6,780 nt of DNA from Competibacteraceae bacterium UBA2792 (GTDB lineage: Bacteria > Pseudomonadota > Gammaproteobacteria > Competibacterales > Competibacteraceae), in NCBI GenBank assembly GCA_002352125.1, contig DEHU01000106.1, positions 217-6,996 of the forward strand. The letters are read 5' to 3'. The notes beneath the pieces were generated by a model, which saw only the letters and a program-made list of their open reading frames with translations, had not been told where the DNA came from and made no database searches. Below are positions 1-6,667 of this stretch, piece by piece. Every line of letters starts with the position of its first letter. The first letter of the stretch is position 1. Both the position numbers and the translations under genes were made by a program.

Positions 1-717
1 GTGCTGGCCAAGAAGGAAGAAATTCTGCAGAAGGCGCGCGCCCTGCACGAAATCAATCCGATGCTGGGCCATCGCGGCGTCCGGCTGGGTCTGACCTATC
101 CGGAAATCTACAAGATGCAGATCCGTGCCATTCTGGAAGCGGCGGCGGAATGCGTCCAAGAGAAGATCGATGTGCATCCGGAAATCATGGTGCCGCAGGT
201 CTGCACCGTAGAGGAGCTGAAGCGGGTACGGGCGTTGGTGGACGAAGTGCTGCCCGAAGTCGAGGCCAAGTACGCGGTCAAGGTGAATTTCCAGTTCGGT
301 ACCATGATGGAAGTGGTGCGGGCTTGCCTGCGCGCCGAGGAGATCGCCGGGGTTGCCGAGTTCTTCTCGTTCGGCACCAACGACTTGACCCAGGCCACGT
401 TCTCGTTCTCGCGCGAGGACGCCGAGAACAAGTTCCTACCGTTCTACAATTCAGCGGGTATCCTCAAGGACAACCCGTTCGAAGCGTTGGATACGGCGGG
501 CGTCGGGCAGTTGATGTCGTTCGCAGTCCAGCACGGTCGCAAGACCCGCACTGGCCTCAAGGTCGGTATCTGCGGCGAGCAGGGCGGTCATCCGCGCTCG
601 ATGCGGTTCTGCCACTACGCTAACCTGACCTATGTGTCCTGCTCCTCGCCGCGCGTGCCGATCGCCCGGCTGGCCGCGGCGCATGCCAAGCTGTTGGAAG
701 GGAACTATCAGCCATAA
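1..717 (+). CDS. ppdK: Pyruvate, phosphate dikinase, C-terminal part (5'-truncated by window edge)
   Basis: This is the PEP/pyruvate-binding TIM-barrel end of pyruvate phosphate dikinase, a cytoplasmic enzyme that interconverts pyruvate + ATP + Pi and PEP + AMP + PPi. Seen directly: the family block NPMLGHRGVRLG near residue 20, FGTNDLTQ at residues 124-131, the catalytic-cysteine block GICGEQGG with Cys at visible residue 191, and the closing block YVSCSSPRVPIARLAAA. The 238 visible residues compare with roughly 870-900 for the family, so the GTG at base 1 is an internal Val codon and not a start. The nucleotide-binding and phosphohistidine domains lie off the left edge. The common CGEHGG motif reads CGEQGG here, which I believe is a subfamily variant and not a defect. 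The product is separated from the next gene by a strong terminator. The identity is very secure; the direction of flux in the cell cannot be read from this. Confidence 0.96.
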   Translation: MLAKKEEILQKARALHEINPMLGHRGVRLGLTYPEIYKMQIRAILEAAAECVQEKIDVHPEIMVPQVCTVEELKRVRALVDEVLPEVEAKYAVKVNFQFGTMMEVVRACLRAEEIAGVAEFFSFGTNDLTQATFSFSREDAENKFLPFYNSAGILKDNPFEALDTAGVGQLMSFAVQHGRKTRTGLKVGICGEQGGHPRSMRFCHYANLTYVSCSSPRVPIARLAAAHAKLLEGNYQP

Positions 718-725
718 GCGTCCTT

Positions 726-760
726 CGGGAGACGGGCGGTGTTTGATCGGCCCGTTCCCG
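726..760 (+). other. Bulged hairpin directly after ppdK stop
   Basis: Left arm CGGGA (726-730), one bulged G (731), then ACGGGC (732-737) pairs with GCCCGT (750-755) followed by TCCCG (756-760), leaving a 12-base loop. The 11 paired positions start nine bases after the ppdK stop codon. No T-run follows, so it is not an intrinsic terminator by itself. It may protect the mRNA 3' end or assist the true terminator just downstream; that role is inference. Confidence 0.5.
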
Positions 761-783
761 AACGACCGATGGTGTTGACGAGA

Positions 784-807
784 GGGCAGCTTCGGCTGCC
801 CTTTTTT
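784..807 (+). terminator. Rho-independent terminator of ppdK
   Basis: A perfect 7-bp GC-rich stem, GGGCAGC (784-790) with GCTGCCC (795-801), is closed by the stable TTCG tetraloop (791-794) and followed directly by six T (802-807). This is a textbook intrinsic terminator. It ends the ppdK transcript and implies that the metallopeptidase gene starting at 847 has its own promoter within or very close to the terminator. I see a TTGACG at 775-780 but no matching -10 box. Confidence 0.93.
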
Positions 808-846
808 GTCGAGGTGGCGGAATCCAAGATTTTCAGAGAGGCTCTC

Positions 847-1695
847 ATGCGTTGGAGAGGCGGTAGAGAAAGCGACAACGTCGAGGATCGGCGCGGGCTG
901 CGAGCTGCGCCCACTCTCGCGGGCGGCGGTATCGGTACAGTTATTCTTTTGCTCGTCGCTTGGTATTTCGGTATCGATCCTAGCATGTTGCTGCAAGGTG
1001 GCTCGTCGAGCGGTGCTTTAACCCAACAATCGGTTCAGGTATCTCCCGCCAACGATGAATCGAGCAAGTTTGTCTCGGTTGTTCTGGCCGATACCGAAGA
1101 CACTTGGCGCGATCTGTTTCGCAAGATGGGTGGCACCTACCAGGACCCGAAACTGGTGCTGTTTTCGGGTGCGGTGCAATCGGCGTGCGGGTTTGCCCAG
1201 GCCGCTGTCGGTCCGTTTTACTGTCCTGGAGACCATAAGGTTTATATCGATTTAAGCTTTTTCGACGAACTAAAAAATCGCTTTCGTGCTCCCGGCGATT
1301 TTGCTCAAGCCTACGTGATTGCTCACGAAATTGGCCATCACGTTCAAAATCTGCTAGGCATTTCCGACAAGGTTGAGTCCTTGCGCGCCCGCTCAGGCAA
1401 GGTCGAGGCGAACGCGATATCGGTACGGCTCGAATTGCAGGCAGACTGTTTCGCCGGCGTCTGGGCTTTTCATGCCAACAGAGCCCGTCAGATTTTGGAA
1501 GCAGGGGATGTCGAAGCGGCTTTGAATGCCGCCACCGCCATCGGCGATGACCGCTTGCAAATGCAGGCCAGAGGCTACGTCGCGCCGGATTCTTTCACGC
1601 ATGGTAGTTCCACCCAGCGGGTGCGCTGGTTCAAGCGCGGCATCGCCAGTGGCGATCTGCGGCAGTGCGACACCTTCAATGCCGCGCAATTGTAA
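847..1695 (+). CDS. ypfJ: Membrane-anchored neutral zinc metallopeptidase, YpfJ family
   Basis: A 282-residue predicted zinc metallopeptidase. The N-terminus MRWRGGRESDNVEDRR is the hallmark of the YpfJ/neutral zinc metallopeptidase family and fixes the start at ATG 847, preceded by a modest GAGAGG (836-841). The same frame is open upstream to 739, but that stretch contains the ppdK terminator and is not coding. One transmembrane segment lies at about residues 26-43; the rest should face the periplasm. The zinc site is HEIGH (His160, Glu161, His164), with Glu196 in RLELQADCFAGVW as the likely third ligand in the family pattern. The ending CDTFNAAQL also matches the family. The length is normal and no key residue is missing. 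The family's substrate is unknown to me. The gene is flanked by a terminator upstream and is convergent with the next gene, so it is probably monocistronic. I see no obvious terminator in the 157 bases between it and the convergent gene. Confidence 0.93.
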   Translation: MRWRGGRESDNVEDRRGLRAAPTLAGGGIGTVILLLVAWYFGIDPSMLLQGGSSSGALTQQSVQVSPANDESSKFVSVVLADTEDTWRDLFRKMGGTYQDPKLVLFSGAVQSACGFAQAAVGPFYCPGDHKVYIDLSFFDELKNRFRAPGDFAQAYVIAHEIGHHVQNLLGISDKVESLRARSGKVEANAISVRLELQADCFAGVWAFHANRARQILEAGDVEAALNAATAIGDDRLQMQARGYVAPDSFTHGSSTQRVRWFKRGIASGDLRQCDTFNAAQL

Positions 1696-1852
1696 CGTGT
1701 CGGCACTATTCCAACTGGTCTCGACAAGCGATTCGGTCCGTGCGCCCAGCATGCCGATGCGGGCGCCATGCCAGTTCCCTGCCAAACTGAAAATGTGGCT
1801 CCAAATCGGCCGCGCTGGATAGTTCGCCGAAACTGCTAGCGCGGAGAGTCCG

Positions 1853-3613
1853 TTATCGGCACTCTTGCTGCTGTCCCGGCGGTAGGCTCTTGCACTCCGG
1901 CAAATTTCGCCGTCTTTGGCGTTCCTGCTCTGCTGGCTGCTGCTGAATAGCCTGCTGTCGGGCCTGCTCCCGTTCGGCTTGACGCCGAGCTTCCCGTTCG
2001 GCTTGGCGCTGGGCTTGCTCGGCTTGACGCTGGGCTTCCCGTTCCGCCTGCCGTCGGGCGCGTTCTTGTTCCATCTGCTGCTGCCGGGCTTGTTCGCGTT
2101 CGGCTTGGCGCTGGGTGCGTTCCTGGTCGGCTCGTTGTCGAGCCTGTTCCTGTTCCGCTTGTTGCTGTTGTTGAGTGGCTCGTTGTCTGGCTTGCTCCTG
2201 CCCAGCTCGGCGCTGGGCCTGTTCCTGCTCTGCCTGTTGTTGTTGCTGTTGTTGCTGTCTGGCTTGCTCGCGTTCGGTTTGGCGCTGGGCGCGTTCTTGT
2301 TCCCGTTGTTGAGCCTGCTCCTGTTGTTTTTGCTGTTGCTGTTGTTGCTGCCGGGCTTGTTCGCGTTCGGCTTGGCGCTGGGCGCGTTCTTGTTCCCGTT
2401 GTTGAGCCTGCTCCTGTTGTTTTTGCTGTTGCTGTTGTTGCTGTTGTTGCTGTCTGGCCTGCTCGCGTTCGGTTTGGCGCTGGGCGCGTTCTTGGTCGGT
2501 TCGCTGGCGGTTTTGTTCTTGCTCGGCTTTCTGACGTTGTTCATCCTGGAACTGTTGTTCCGTCCCTAGCCGCTGTCTGTGCTGCTCTTGATCCGTCGAT
2601 GAGCGGCGATCATCTCGTTCCTCGAACTCGACGGAACGGGAATCTTGCGGAGGAGGCCGATTCGCATTGGACCATGTCCCACGGTCTCGCCTGTCCTGAT
2701 CTCGGTCGCCCGGCCGGTGCTCCCAAGGCGCTGCACCCGGAAACCGTTGCTCGGGATAGCGGTCGGGGCGAGCGCCCATGCGAGGTGGCCGGACCGCTGG
2801 CGGTGGTGGAGCAGCCGTCGTTCTGACTACTTCTGGCCGAAACAAAACCACCCGCCCATTTCGTACCGGCGATTCTCTTCTCATTGGCTGATCGGTTTCA
2901 TCGACTCGGTAACGCGCCGCTCGGGTTTGGGTTTCTCCTTCGAAACGGTCGATATCGATACTGCGGTTTACGACCCGCCGATCGATCACGGTGTAACGGG
3001 TAACGTTCGTGGTATTGTTGATCAACGTGACGTTGCGAGGGCGCGGTAAGACAACCTGCTCCACGCGCGAATTGAGAAACTTGCGCGTCGGCACGAAACA
3101 CCAAGAACTCGCACTCACTCCGAAATCCCGATCGGAAGGAGCGAACCCGACGCTTGGCTCGAACCTCGCCTGAGGTGGCAGCGGTGCCCACCCGATGTAA
3201 CCACCTCCGCTACGCCAGCCGACCCAGGCAGGTCCCCACTCCGTGTCGGGCACCCAAGCCCAGCCACCGTAGTCATCGTCGTAAAACCAACGGCCGTAAT
3301 GGAAAGGAATCGAACCCCAAGGGTCCTTGGCAATCCAGGTCCAGCCATAATCGTCGGTAAACACCCAGTAGCCGACCGTATAGGGCCGCCAACTCCTTCT
3401 GACGTTCGGATACCAAACCCAACCGTAGGGCTCGGTCTGATGCCAGTAGCCGTAAGGTGCCAGCTCGTTATAGAAAAAGCCGAAATCGACGCGAATCCCG
3501 GCATGGGCCACCGCCCCACCCAATAGAGTTGGGCGAGGCGAATCGGCTGGATTCCAGGCGACGTTCATCAGCAGGGCGACGGTAGCCAACCCGAACAACA
3601 CTTTCGTTTTCAT
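1853..3613 (-). CDS. Secreted DUF6600-type protein with long Gln/Arg/Glu-rich repeat tail
   Basis: A 586-residue exported protein of unknown function. ATG 3613 is chosen because it has a GAGGTG ribosome site 4 bases upstream and begins a signal peptide (MKTKV, hydrophobic to about residue 19, likely cut after AHA at residue 38). The frame is open further upstream to 4129 but overlaps the divergent gene. Residues about 46-147 form the aromatic domain typical of DUF6600 proteins: LAPYGYWH, YGWVWYP, YGWTWI, YGGWAWVP, then GYIGWAPLPP. Residues about 150-330 are basic, with a Pro-rich stretch. From about 330 to the end the chain is dominated by Gln, Arg and Glu in imperfect repeats, expected to form a long charged helix or coiled coil or to be disordered. 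The last 20 residues hold two cysteines (PECKSLPPGQQQECR). The function is unknown; an envelope location is inferred from the signal peptide. It is divergent from the DedA-PAP2 gene. Confidence 0.85.
   Translation of the reverse strand: MKTKVLFGLATVALLMNVAWNPADSPRPTLLGGAVAHAGIRVDFGFFYNELAPYGYWHQTEPYGWVWYPNVRRSWRPYTVGYWVFTDDYGWTWIAKDPWGSIPFHYGRWFYDDDYGGWAWVPDTEWGPAWVGWRSGGGYIGWAPLPPQARFEPSVGFAPSDRDFGVSASSWCFVPTRKFLNSRVEQVVLPRPRNVTLINNTTNVTRYTVIDRRVVNRSIDIDRFEGETQTRAARYRVDETDQPMRRESPVRNGRVVLFRPEVVRTTAAPPPPAVRPPRMGARPDRYPEQRFPGAAPWEHRPGDRDQDRRDRGTWSNANRPPPQDSRSVEFEERDDRRSSTDQEQHRQRLGTEQQFQDEQRQKAEQEQNRQRTDQERAQRQTEREQARQQQQQQQQQQKQQEQAQQREQERAQRQAEREQARQQQQQQQKQQEQAQQREQERAQRQTEREQARQQQQQQQQAEQEQAQRRAGQEQARQRATQQQQQAEQEQARQRADQERTQRQAEREQARQQQMEQERARRQAEREAQRQAEQAQRQAEREARRQAEREQARQQAIQQQPAEQERQRRRNLPECKSLPPGQQQECR
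2236..2494 (-). repeat. In-frame tandem repeats encoding poly-Gln and ERAQRQxEREQAR blocks
   Basis: The plus-strand string GGCGCTGGGCGCGTTCTTG starts at 2281, 2374 and 2476, giving periods of 93 and 102 bases (31 and 34 codons). Each period encodes ERAQRQ(A/T)EREQAR, a Gln run, and in the two nearest the N-terminus KQQEQAQQREQ. The period difference lies in the Gln run: 10 versus 7 codons of mixed CAG/CAA. From 2281 to about 2350 the sequence is identical to 2374-2443. More degenerate copies continue towards 1980. The length differences are multiples of three, so the frame is kept. Such arrays change copy number by slippage or recombination. Confidence 0.9.
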
Positions 3614-3692
3614 GCGACACCTCGCATAACAATCCGATTTGGAACGACGACCGGGCGCAATCGCGTCTGGCAATCCGTTGATAGGAGGTCGA

Positions 3693-3732
3693 ATTATCTC
3701 CAAGGATTGGTGATCCAATCTCGCATAGATTG
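3693..3732 (-). promoter_or_regulatory. Putative regulatory site in front of the DUF6600 gene
   Basis: Read on the minus strand, GATAAT (3698 down to 3693) is a near-consensus -10 box, but no good -35 box sits 16-18 bases upstream. Instead there are two overlapping inverted repeats. GATTGG (3705-3710) pairs with CCAATC (3715-3720), and CAATCT (3716-3721) pairs with AGATTG (3727-3732). A missing -35 with paired half-sites in its place is what an activator-dependent promoter could look like. This is inference; the TF is unknown. Confidence 0.3.
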
Positions 3733-3807
3733 AAGCGGGCGAGGACTGAATCCAGCATGAATGGAGAAGCCGGATCTGTGCTGGCGCTACGTGGTTGATC
3801 TCGGCAT

Positions 3808-3865
3808 CTCGGCGGAGCCGAGGCGGACTGAATTGCTGGCCAGGCGGCATCCGCTTTCTGGCCAG
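3808..3865. other. Two adjacent hairpins in the divergent intergenic region
   Basis: Hairpin one: CTCGGC (3808-3813), loop GGA, GCCGAG (3817-3822). Hairpin two: CTGGCCAG (3836-3843) and GCGG (3844-3847), loop CAT, then CCGC (3851-3854), a TTT bulge and CTGGCCAG (3858-3865). CTGGCCAG is itself palindromic, so the second element is both a direct and an inverted repeat. Neither is followed by a T-run, so they are not intrinsic terminators. They lie at least 125 bases upstream of the DedA-PAP2 start and upstream of its candidate promoter. The role is unknown. Confidence 0.5.
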
Positions 3866-3908
3866 TCCAACGAGCCTGAATCGTCTAGTTAGAAAATTAC
3901 GAATTCCT

Positions 3909-3938
3909 GTGGCAAAAGAGCTTTCGCGCAACCATAAT
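3909..3938 (+). promoter_or_regulatory. Weak sigma-70-like promoter candidate for the DedA-PAP2 gene
   Basis: GTGGCA (3909-3914, four of six consensus bases) is followed after 18 bases by CATAAT (3933-3938, five of six). Transcription from about 3945 would give a leader of roughly 48 bases before the ATG at 3993. The -35 match is poor and the spacer long, so this is a guess. The start codon itself has no clear Shine-Dalgarno sequence. Confidence 0.28.
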
Positions 3939-3992
3939 CCCGCCGCGCGAGTCCAATTCCGCCGATTATCCTGCTCAAAATAAAATACCTCT

Positions 3993-5990
3993 ATGCAGTC
4001 CGAATTCGTCACTGCCTTGTTCGCTTGGATCGCCGCTAATCCGGGCTGGGTGAGCGCCGTTATCTTCATTACTTCGGCGGCAGAATCGCTGACCATCGTC
4101 GGTGTCATTATCCCCGGCGCGCTGGTCATGTTCAGTTTTGGCGCCTTGATTGGCCTCGGTCATTTGGATTTCTGGTCGGCTTACTGGTGGTCGGCACTGG
4201 GCGCAGTGGCGGGCGATGCCATCAGTTTTTGGATCGGCCGGGTGTTTCACCAAGGCATCCGTCGGGTCTGGCCGTTTACCAAGCACCCCGAGATGATCGG
4301 TCGCAGCGAAGAGTTTTTCCGCAAACACGGCGGTAAGGGCGTGTTGTTCGGACGCTTTTTCGGTCCCGTGCGCGGCACGATCCCGACCGTGGCCGGAATG
4401 ATGGACATGACGTGGCGCAATTTTATGATCGCCAACGTGGTGTCGGCCATCCTCTGGTCGCCGGCTTATCTGATCCCCGGCATGGCTTTCGGCGCCTCGC
4501 TGGATATCGCTTCCCGCGTGGCGGGGCGACTGGTGGTGCTGATCTTGATCATCGCTGTTGTGCTGTGGGGGACGACCTGGTTGGTCAGGCACTTGGTGCG
4601 CCTGTTCCAAGCGCACGCTGCCGACTGGTTACAGCGATTCTGTAACTGGAGCCGGGGCCGGCGTTTTATCGGGCCGATCAGCGCTTCGCTGCTGGATCCG
4701 ACTCGCGGCGAACTGCGCGGTTTGGCGACGCTGGCGGTGCTGTTGCTGGGAAGCGTCGTTTTGGCCAGCTTGAGTTTGAACGCCGCCGGCCAACGCTTGC
4801 CGAGTGGTCTGGATCAAAGCCTTTATCACTTTTTTCAAGAATTGCGCACACCGTGGGCTGACGCCCTGATGGTATTTACCGCCGAACTGGGCGATTACCA
4901 AGTCGTTTTGCCCCTCAGCTTGATCGTGTTTGGCTGGTTGATTTGGCAGCGCCGGCCAGTGGCGGCTTGGCACTGGCTGGCGGCGTTGGGTTTTGGCATG
5001 ACCACCAATCTGCTGTTTAAGTGGTTGCTGCCGGTATCCAATCCAACGGAGATACTGCGAGAAGTACAGGACTATTCATTCCCATCCAGCCACGCGACCT
5101 TCAATACTTTGGTATTCGGGTTTCTGGCGGTCCTCCTCGCCCGAGGCATTCCGCAAGCCCGTCGCTGGATCGTCTATCTGGCGGCGGCGTTTATGATCGT
5201 GCCGGTCGCGTTTGCCCGGTTGTATCTGGGCATACACTGGCTCACCGATACGCTGGCGGGTTTATGTCTTGGCCTGATCTGGGTAACTGTGCTGGGGTTG
5301 GCTTATAACAGCCACTCGACCGCGGTGCCGGTCAACTGGCGTGCGCTGTTGGCGTCCAGCGTGATCGCTTTCCTGGCCGCCGACTTGATGCATGTGAGTT
5401 TCGATTATCGTGCCGATCTGCAACGCTATCAGCCGCAACTGGCGATGCGGACGCTGACGCGGGAAAAATGGTTGCAGGACGATTGGCGGCAGTTGCCGCA
5501 GCAGCGGTTGGATTTTCGAGGCAACCGGCGACAGGATTTTGTGCTGCAATGGGCTGGAACGGCCAAAGAACTGGAGCGTCGCTTGCGGGAAGCGGGCTGG
5601 GAGCCTGCGCCGCCGCCGGCCTTACGGAGCATTCTATTATGTCTGAGCCCACAGGTGGAATTGCGGGAATTGCCAGTGCTGCCGCAAATCCACGATGGCA
5701 GCGACGATGATTTGACGATGGTGCGCTACGCCGATAGCGTAAATACCCGATGGCTGCTGCGCTTTTGGGATATCAACGCCCGGCTGAAAGAAGGCAATAT
5801 ACCGATATGGATGGGCAGCGTCAGCCTGCAAAAATTGAAGCCGCAAATCAGCCTGTTCACCTTCGCGGTAGACGATCCACAAACCCGCGCCCCAGTCGAT
5901 CTGTTGGCGCCGGCTTGGCGAGGATTGCGGACTCGGGTGGTCAAGGGCGCCAATCCCAATGAGCGAATTACTTTGATCGCGGATTATTAG
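3993..5990 (+). CDS. Bifunctional DedA family / PAP2 phosphatase / LssY C-terminal membrane protein
   Basis: A 665-residue inner-membrane fusion. Residues about 1-200 are a DedA domain (membrane family linked to phospholipid or undecaprenyl phosphate handling) with the signature GRFFGPVRGTIPTVAG at 120-135, including Arg121 and Arg127, the spacing of the paired essential arginines in E. coli DedA proteins. Residues about 235-450 are a PAP2 lipid-phosphatase domain: motif 2 PSSH (364-367) and motif 3 ARLYLGIHWLTD (408-419) keep His367, Arg409, His415 and Asp419. Motif 1 reads KWLLPVSNP (343-351), with Asn350 where KX6RP has Arg, and motif 3 starts with Ala408 in place of Ser. Residues about 485-665 are a soluble LssY-type C-terminal domain (LPQIHDG, PIWMGSVS). 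The three-domain order matches known DedA/PAP2/LssY proteins. The start is the first ATG that keeps the DedA N-terminus; its ribosome site is weak. Whether the PAP2 part is active is uncertain given the changed motif 1. Confidence 0.9.
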   Translation: MQSEFVTALFAWIAANPGWVSAVIFITSAAESLTIVGVIIPGALVMFSFGALIGLGHLDFWSAYWWSALGAVAGDAISFWIGRVFHQGIRRVWPFTKHPEMIGRSEEFFRKHGGKGVLFGRFFGPVRGTIPTVAGMMDMTWRNFMIANVVSAILWSPAYLIPGMAFGASLDIASRVAGRLVVLILIIAVVLWGTTWLVRHLVRLFQAHAADWLQRFCNWSRGRRFIGPISASLLDPTRGELRGLATLAVLLLGSVVLASLSLNAAGQRLPSGLDQSLYHFFQELRTPWADALMVFTAELGDYQVVLPLSLIVFGWLIWQRRPVAAWHWLAALGFGMTTNLLFKWLLPVSNPTEILREVQDYSFPSSHATFNTLVFGFLAVLLARGIPQARRWIVYLAAAFMIVPVAFARLYLGIHWLTDTLAGLCLGLIWVTVLGLAYNSHSTAVPVNWRALLASSVIAFLAADLMHVSFDYRADLQRYQPQLAMRTLTREKWLQDDWRQLPQQRLDFRGNRRQDFVLQWAGTAKELERRLREAGWEPAPPPALRSILLCLSPQVELRELPVLPQIHDGSDDDLTMVRYADSVNTRWLLRFWDINARLKEGNIPIWMGSVSLQKLKPQISLFTFAVDDPQTRAPVDLLAPAWRGLRTRVVKGANPNERITLIADY

Positions 5991-6037
5991 CGCGGGCCGC
6001 CGCCCCAGCCAATTCGCGACCGAACGGGAGATAACCG

Positions 6038-6583
6038 ATGTTGATGAGAGCCGAAACGTCCTGTCTGCTGGTGGTGGACTTTCAAGAACGGTTAATGCCG
6101 GCGATCCATCAGGCCGACCAGGTAGTCGCGAACAGCGCATGGTTAATTCGGATTGCCCAGCGTTTGAATGTCCCGGTCCTCGCTTCGGAACAGTATCCGA
6201 AAGGCTTGGGGCAGACGGTCACCGCGATTCGCGAATTGCTGCCAGCGGGCGCTTTCGTCGAGAAAACCCATTTTTCTTGTGCCGCCGAGCTGGAGTGCAT
6301 GAGACAAATCGATCTGCTCGGCCGCGATCAAGTGGTGCTGGTCGGCACCGAGGCGCACGTCTGCGTGTTGCAAACCGCGCTGGATTTGAAAATGGCCGGC
6401 AAGGAAATTTATCTAGTCGCCGATTGTATTTCCTCACGCTCGCCGCACGATGCGGAGTTGGCGCTGGAGCGAATGCGCGCCGAAGGCGTGCGCATCGTCA
6501 GCCGGGAAATGGTCGCTTTCGAGTGGTTGCATCGGGCTGATACCGACCGTTTCCGCGAGATCAGTCGCGACTTTTTGCGTTGA
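6038..6583 (+). CDS. Isochorismatase-family cysteine hydrolase
   Basis: A 181-residue soluble cytoplasmic hydrolase of the isochorismatase/nicotinamidase superfamily. The catalytic triad is visible and intact: Asp14 in LLVVDFQERL, Lys76 in VEKTHFSC, and Cys109 in VGTEAHVCVLQTALDL, where the GTEAH stretch also carries the cis-peptide region of the family. The length is typical for the short, YcaC-like branch. It lacks the extra domain of bifunctional isochorismatases and I see no metal-site signature that would make it a nicotinamidase, so the substrate is open. ATG 6038 has GGGAG (6026-6030) seven bases upstream; the ATG at 6044 is a less likely alternative. It begins 47 bases after the DedA-PAP2 stop on the same strand with no terminator between, so the two are probably co-transcribed. 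No functional link between them is known to me. Confidence 0.92.
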   Translation: MLMRAETSCLLVVDFQERLMPAIHQADQVVANSAWLIRIAQRLNVPVLASEQYPKGLGQTVTAIRELLPAGAFVEKTHFSCAAELECMRQIDLLGRDQVVLVGTEAHVCVLQTALDLKMAGKEIYLVADCISSRSPHDAELALERMRAEGVRIVSREMVAFEWLHRADTDRFREISRDFLR

Positions 6584-6596
6584 GCGGCTTTTCTAT

Positions 6597-6639
6597 CCCC
6601 TCATCTCAACCCTTCTGCCGTAAGCGGGTGGGAGAGGGG
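6597..6639. repeat. Degenerate intergenic inverted repeat (CCCTCATC...GGGAGAGGGG type)
   Basis: Outer arms CCCCTC (6597-6602) and GAGGGG (6634-6639) pair, as do CCC (6610-6612) with GGG (6630-6632), and CCG (6618-6620) with CGG (6625-6627) around a TAAG loop. The wording (CCCTCAT, CAACCCTTCT, CCGTAAGCGG, GGGAGAGGGG) resembles a dispersed repeat I recall from many gammaproteobacterial genomes, here with mutated internal arms. It lies between the hydrolase stop and ispG. No T-run follows, so it is not a canonical terminator. Confidence 0.55.
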
Positions 6640-6667
6640 AATGGCTATCACTGTTCAGGTAAACCCC

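Larger units (their letters stand above)
3614..3992. other. Divergent intergenic region without a gene
   Basis: These 379 bases separate the starts of two divergent genes. I see no credible coding sequence: the open frames on either strand have no family resemblance or ribosome site. The DUF6600 side holds a cluster of GATTGG/CCAATC half-sites. The middle holds two adjacent hairpins. The DedA side holds a weak sigma-70-like promoter. The octamer CTCGCATA also occurs twice, at 3621-3628 and 3720-3727. Confidence 0.6.

Noticed and set aside
739..846. N-terminal extension of the metallopeptidase gene by 36 codons
   Set aside because: It would translate through the ppdK terminator, and the family N-terminus MRWRGGRESDNVEDRR begins at 847.
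1696..1852. Possible gene remnant or bidirectional terminator between the convergent genes
   Set aside because: No strong hairpin with a T-run on either strand and no recognisable protein similarity in any frame; I see nothing supportable here.
2236..2494. CRISPR-like regularly spaced repeats
   Set aside because: The repeats are in-frame protein-coding units with conserved, not unique, sequence between them.
1393..2544. Minus-strand open frame of 383 codons rich in Asn, Ser, Lys and Pro
   Set aside because: It is a shifted frame of the same repeats on the strand of the DUF6600 gene and then runs into the opposite-strand metallopeptidase gene. Its repetitiveness is inherited from the real frame.
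1916..2569. Plus-strand open frame of 217 codons encoding a Leu/Gly/Phe-rich, membrane-like protein
   Set aside because: It is the exact antisense of the CAG/CAA-rich Gln tail: CTG and TTG read as Leu. It has no ribosome site or family resemblance, and the minus-strand gene is clearly real.
3795..3983. Small plus-strand open frame (62 codons) in the divergent intergenic region
   Set aside because: No ribosome site, basic and shadow-like composition, spans two hairpins and the candidate promoter.
3614..4129. N-terminal extension of the DUF6600 gene by 172 codons
   Set aside because: The extension overlaps the divergent DedA gene, lacks a ribosome site, and would bury the signal peptide that starts at the internal ATG 3613 behind a good GAGGTG.
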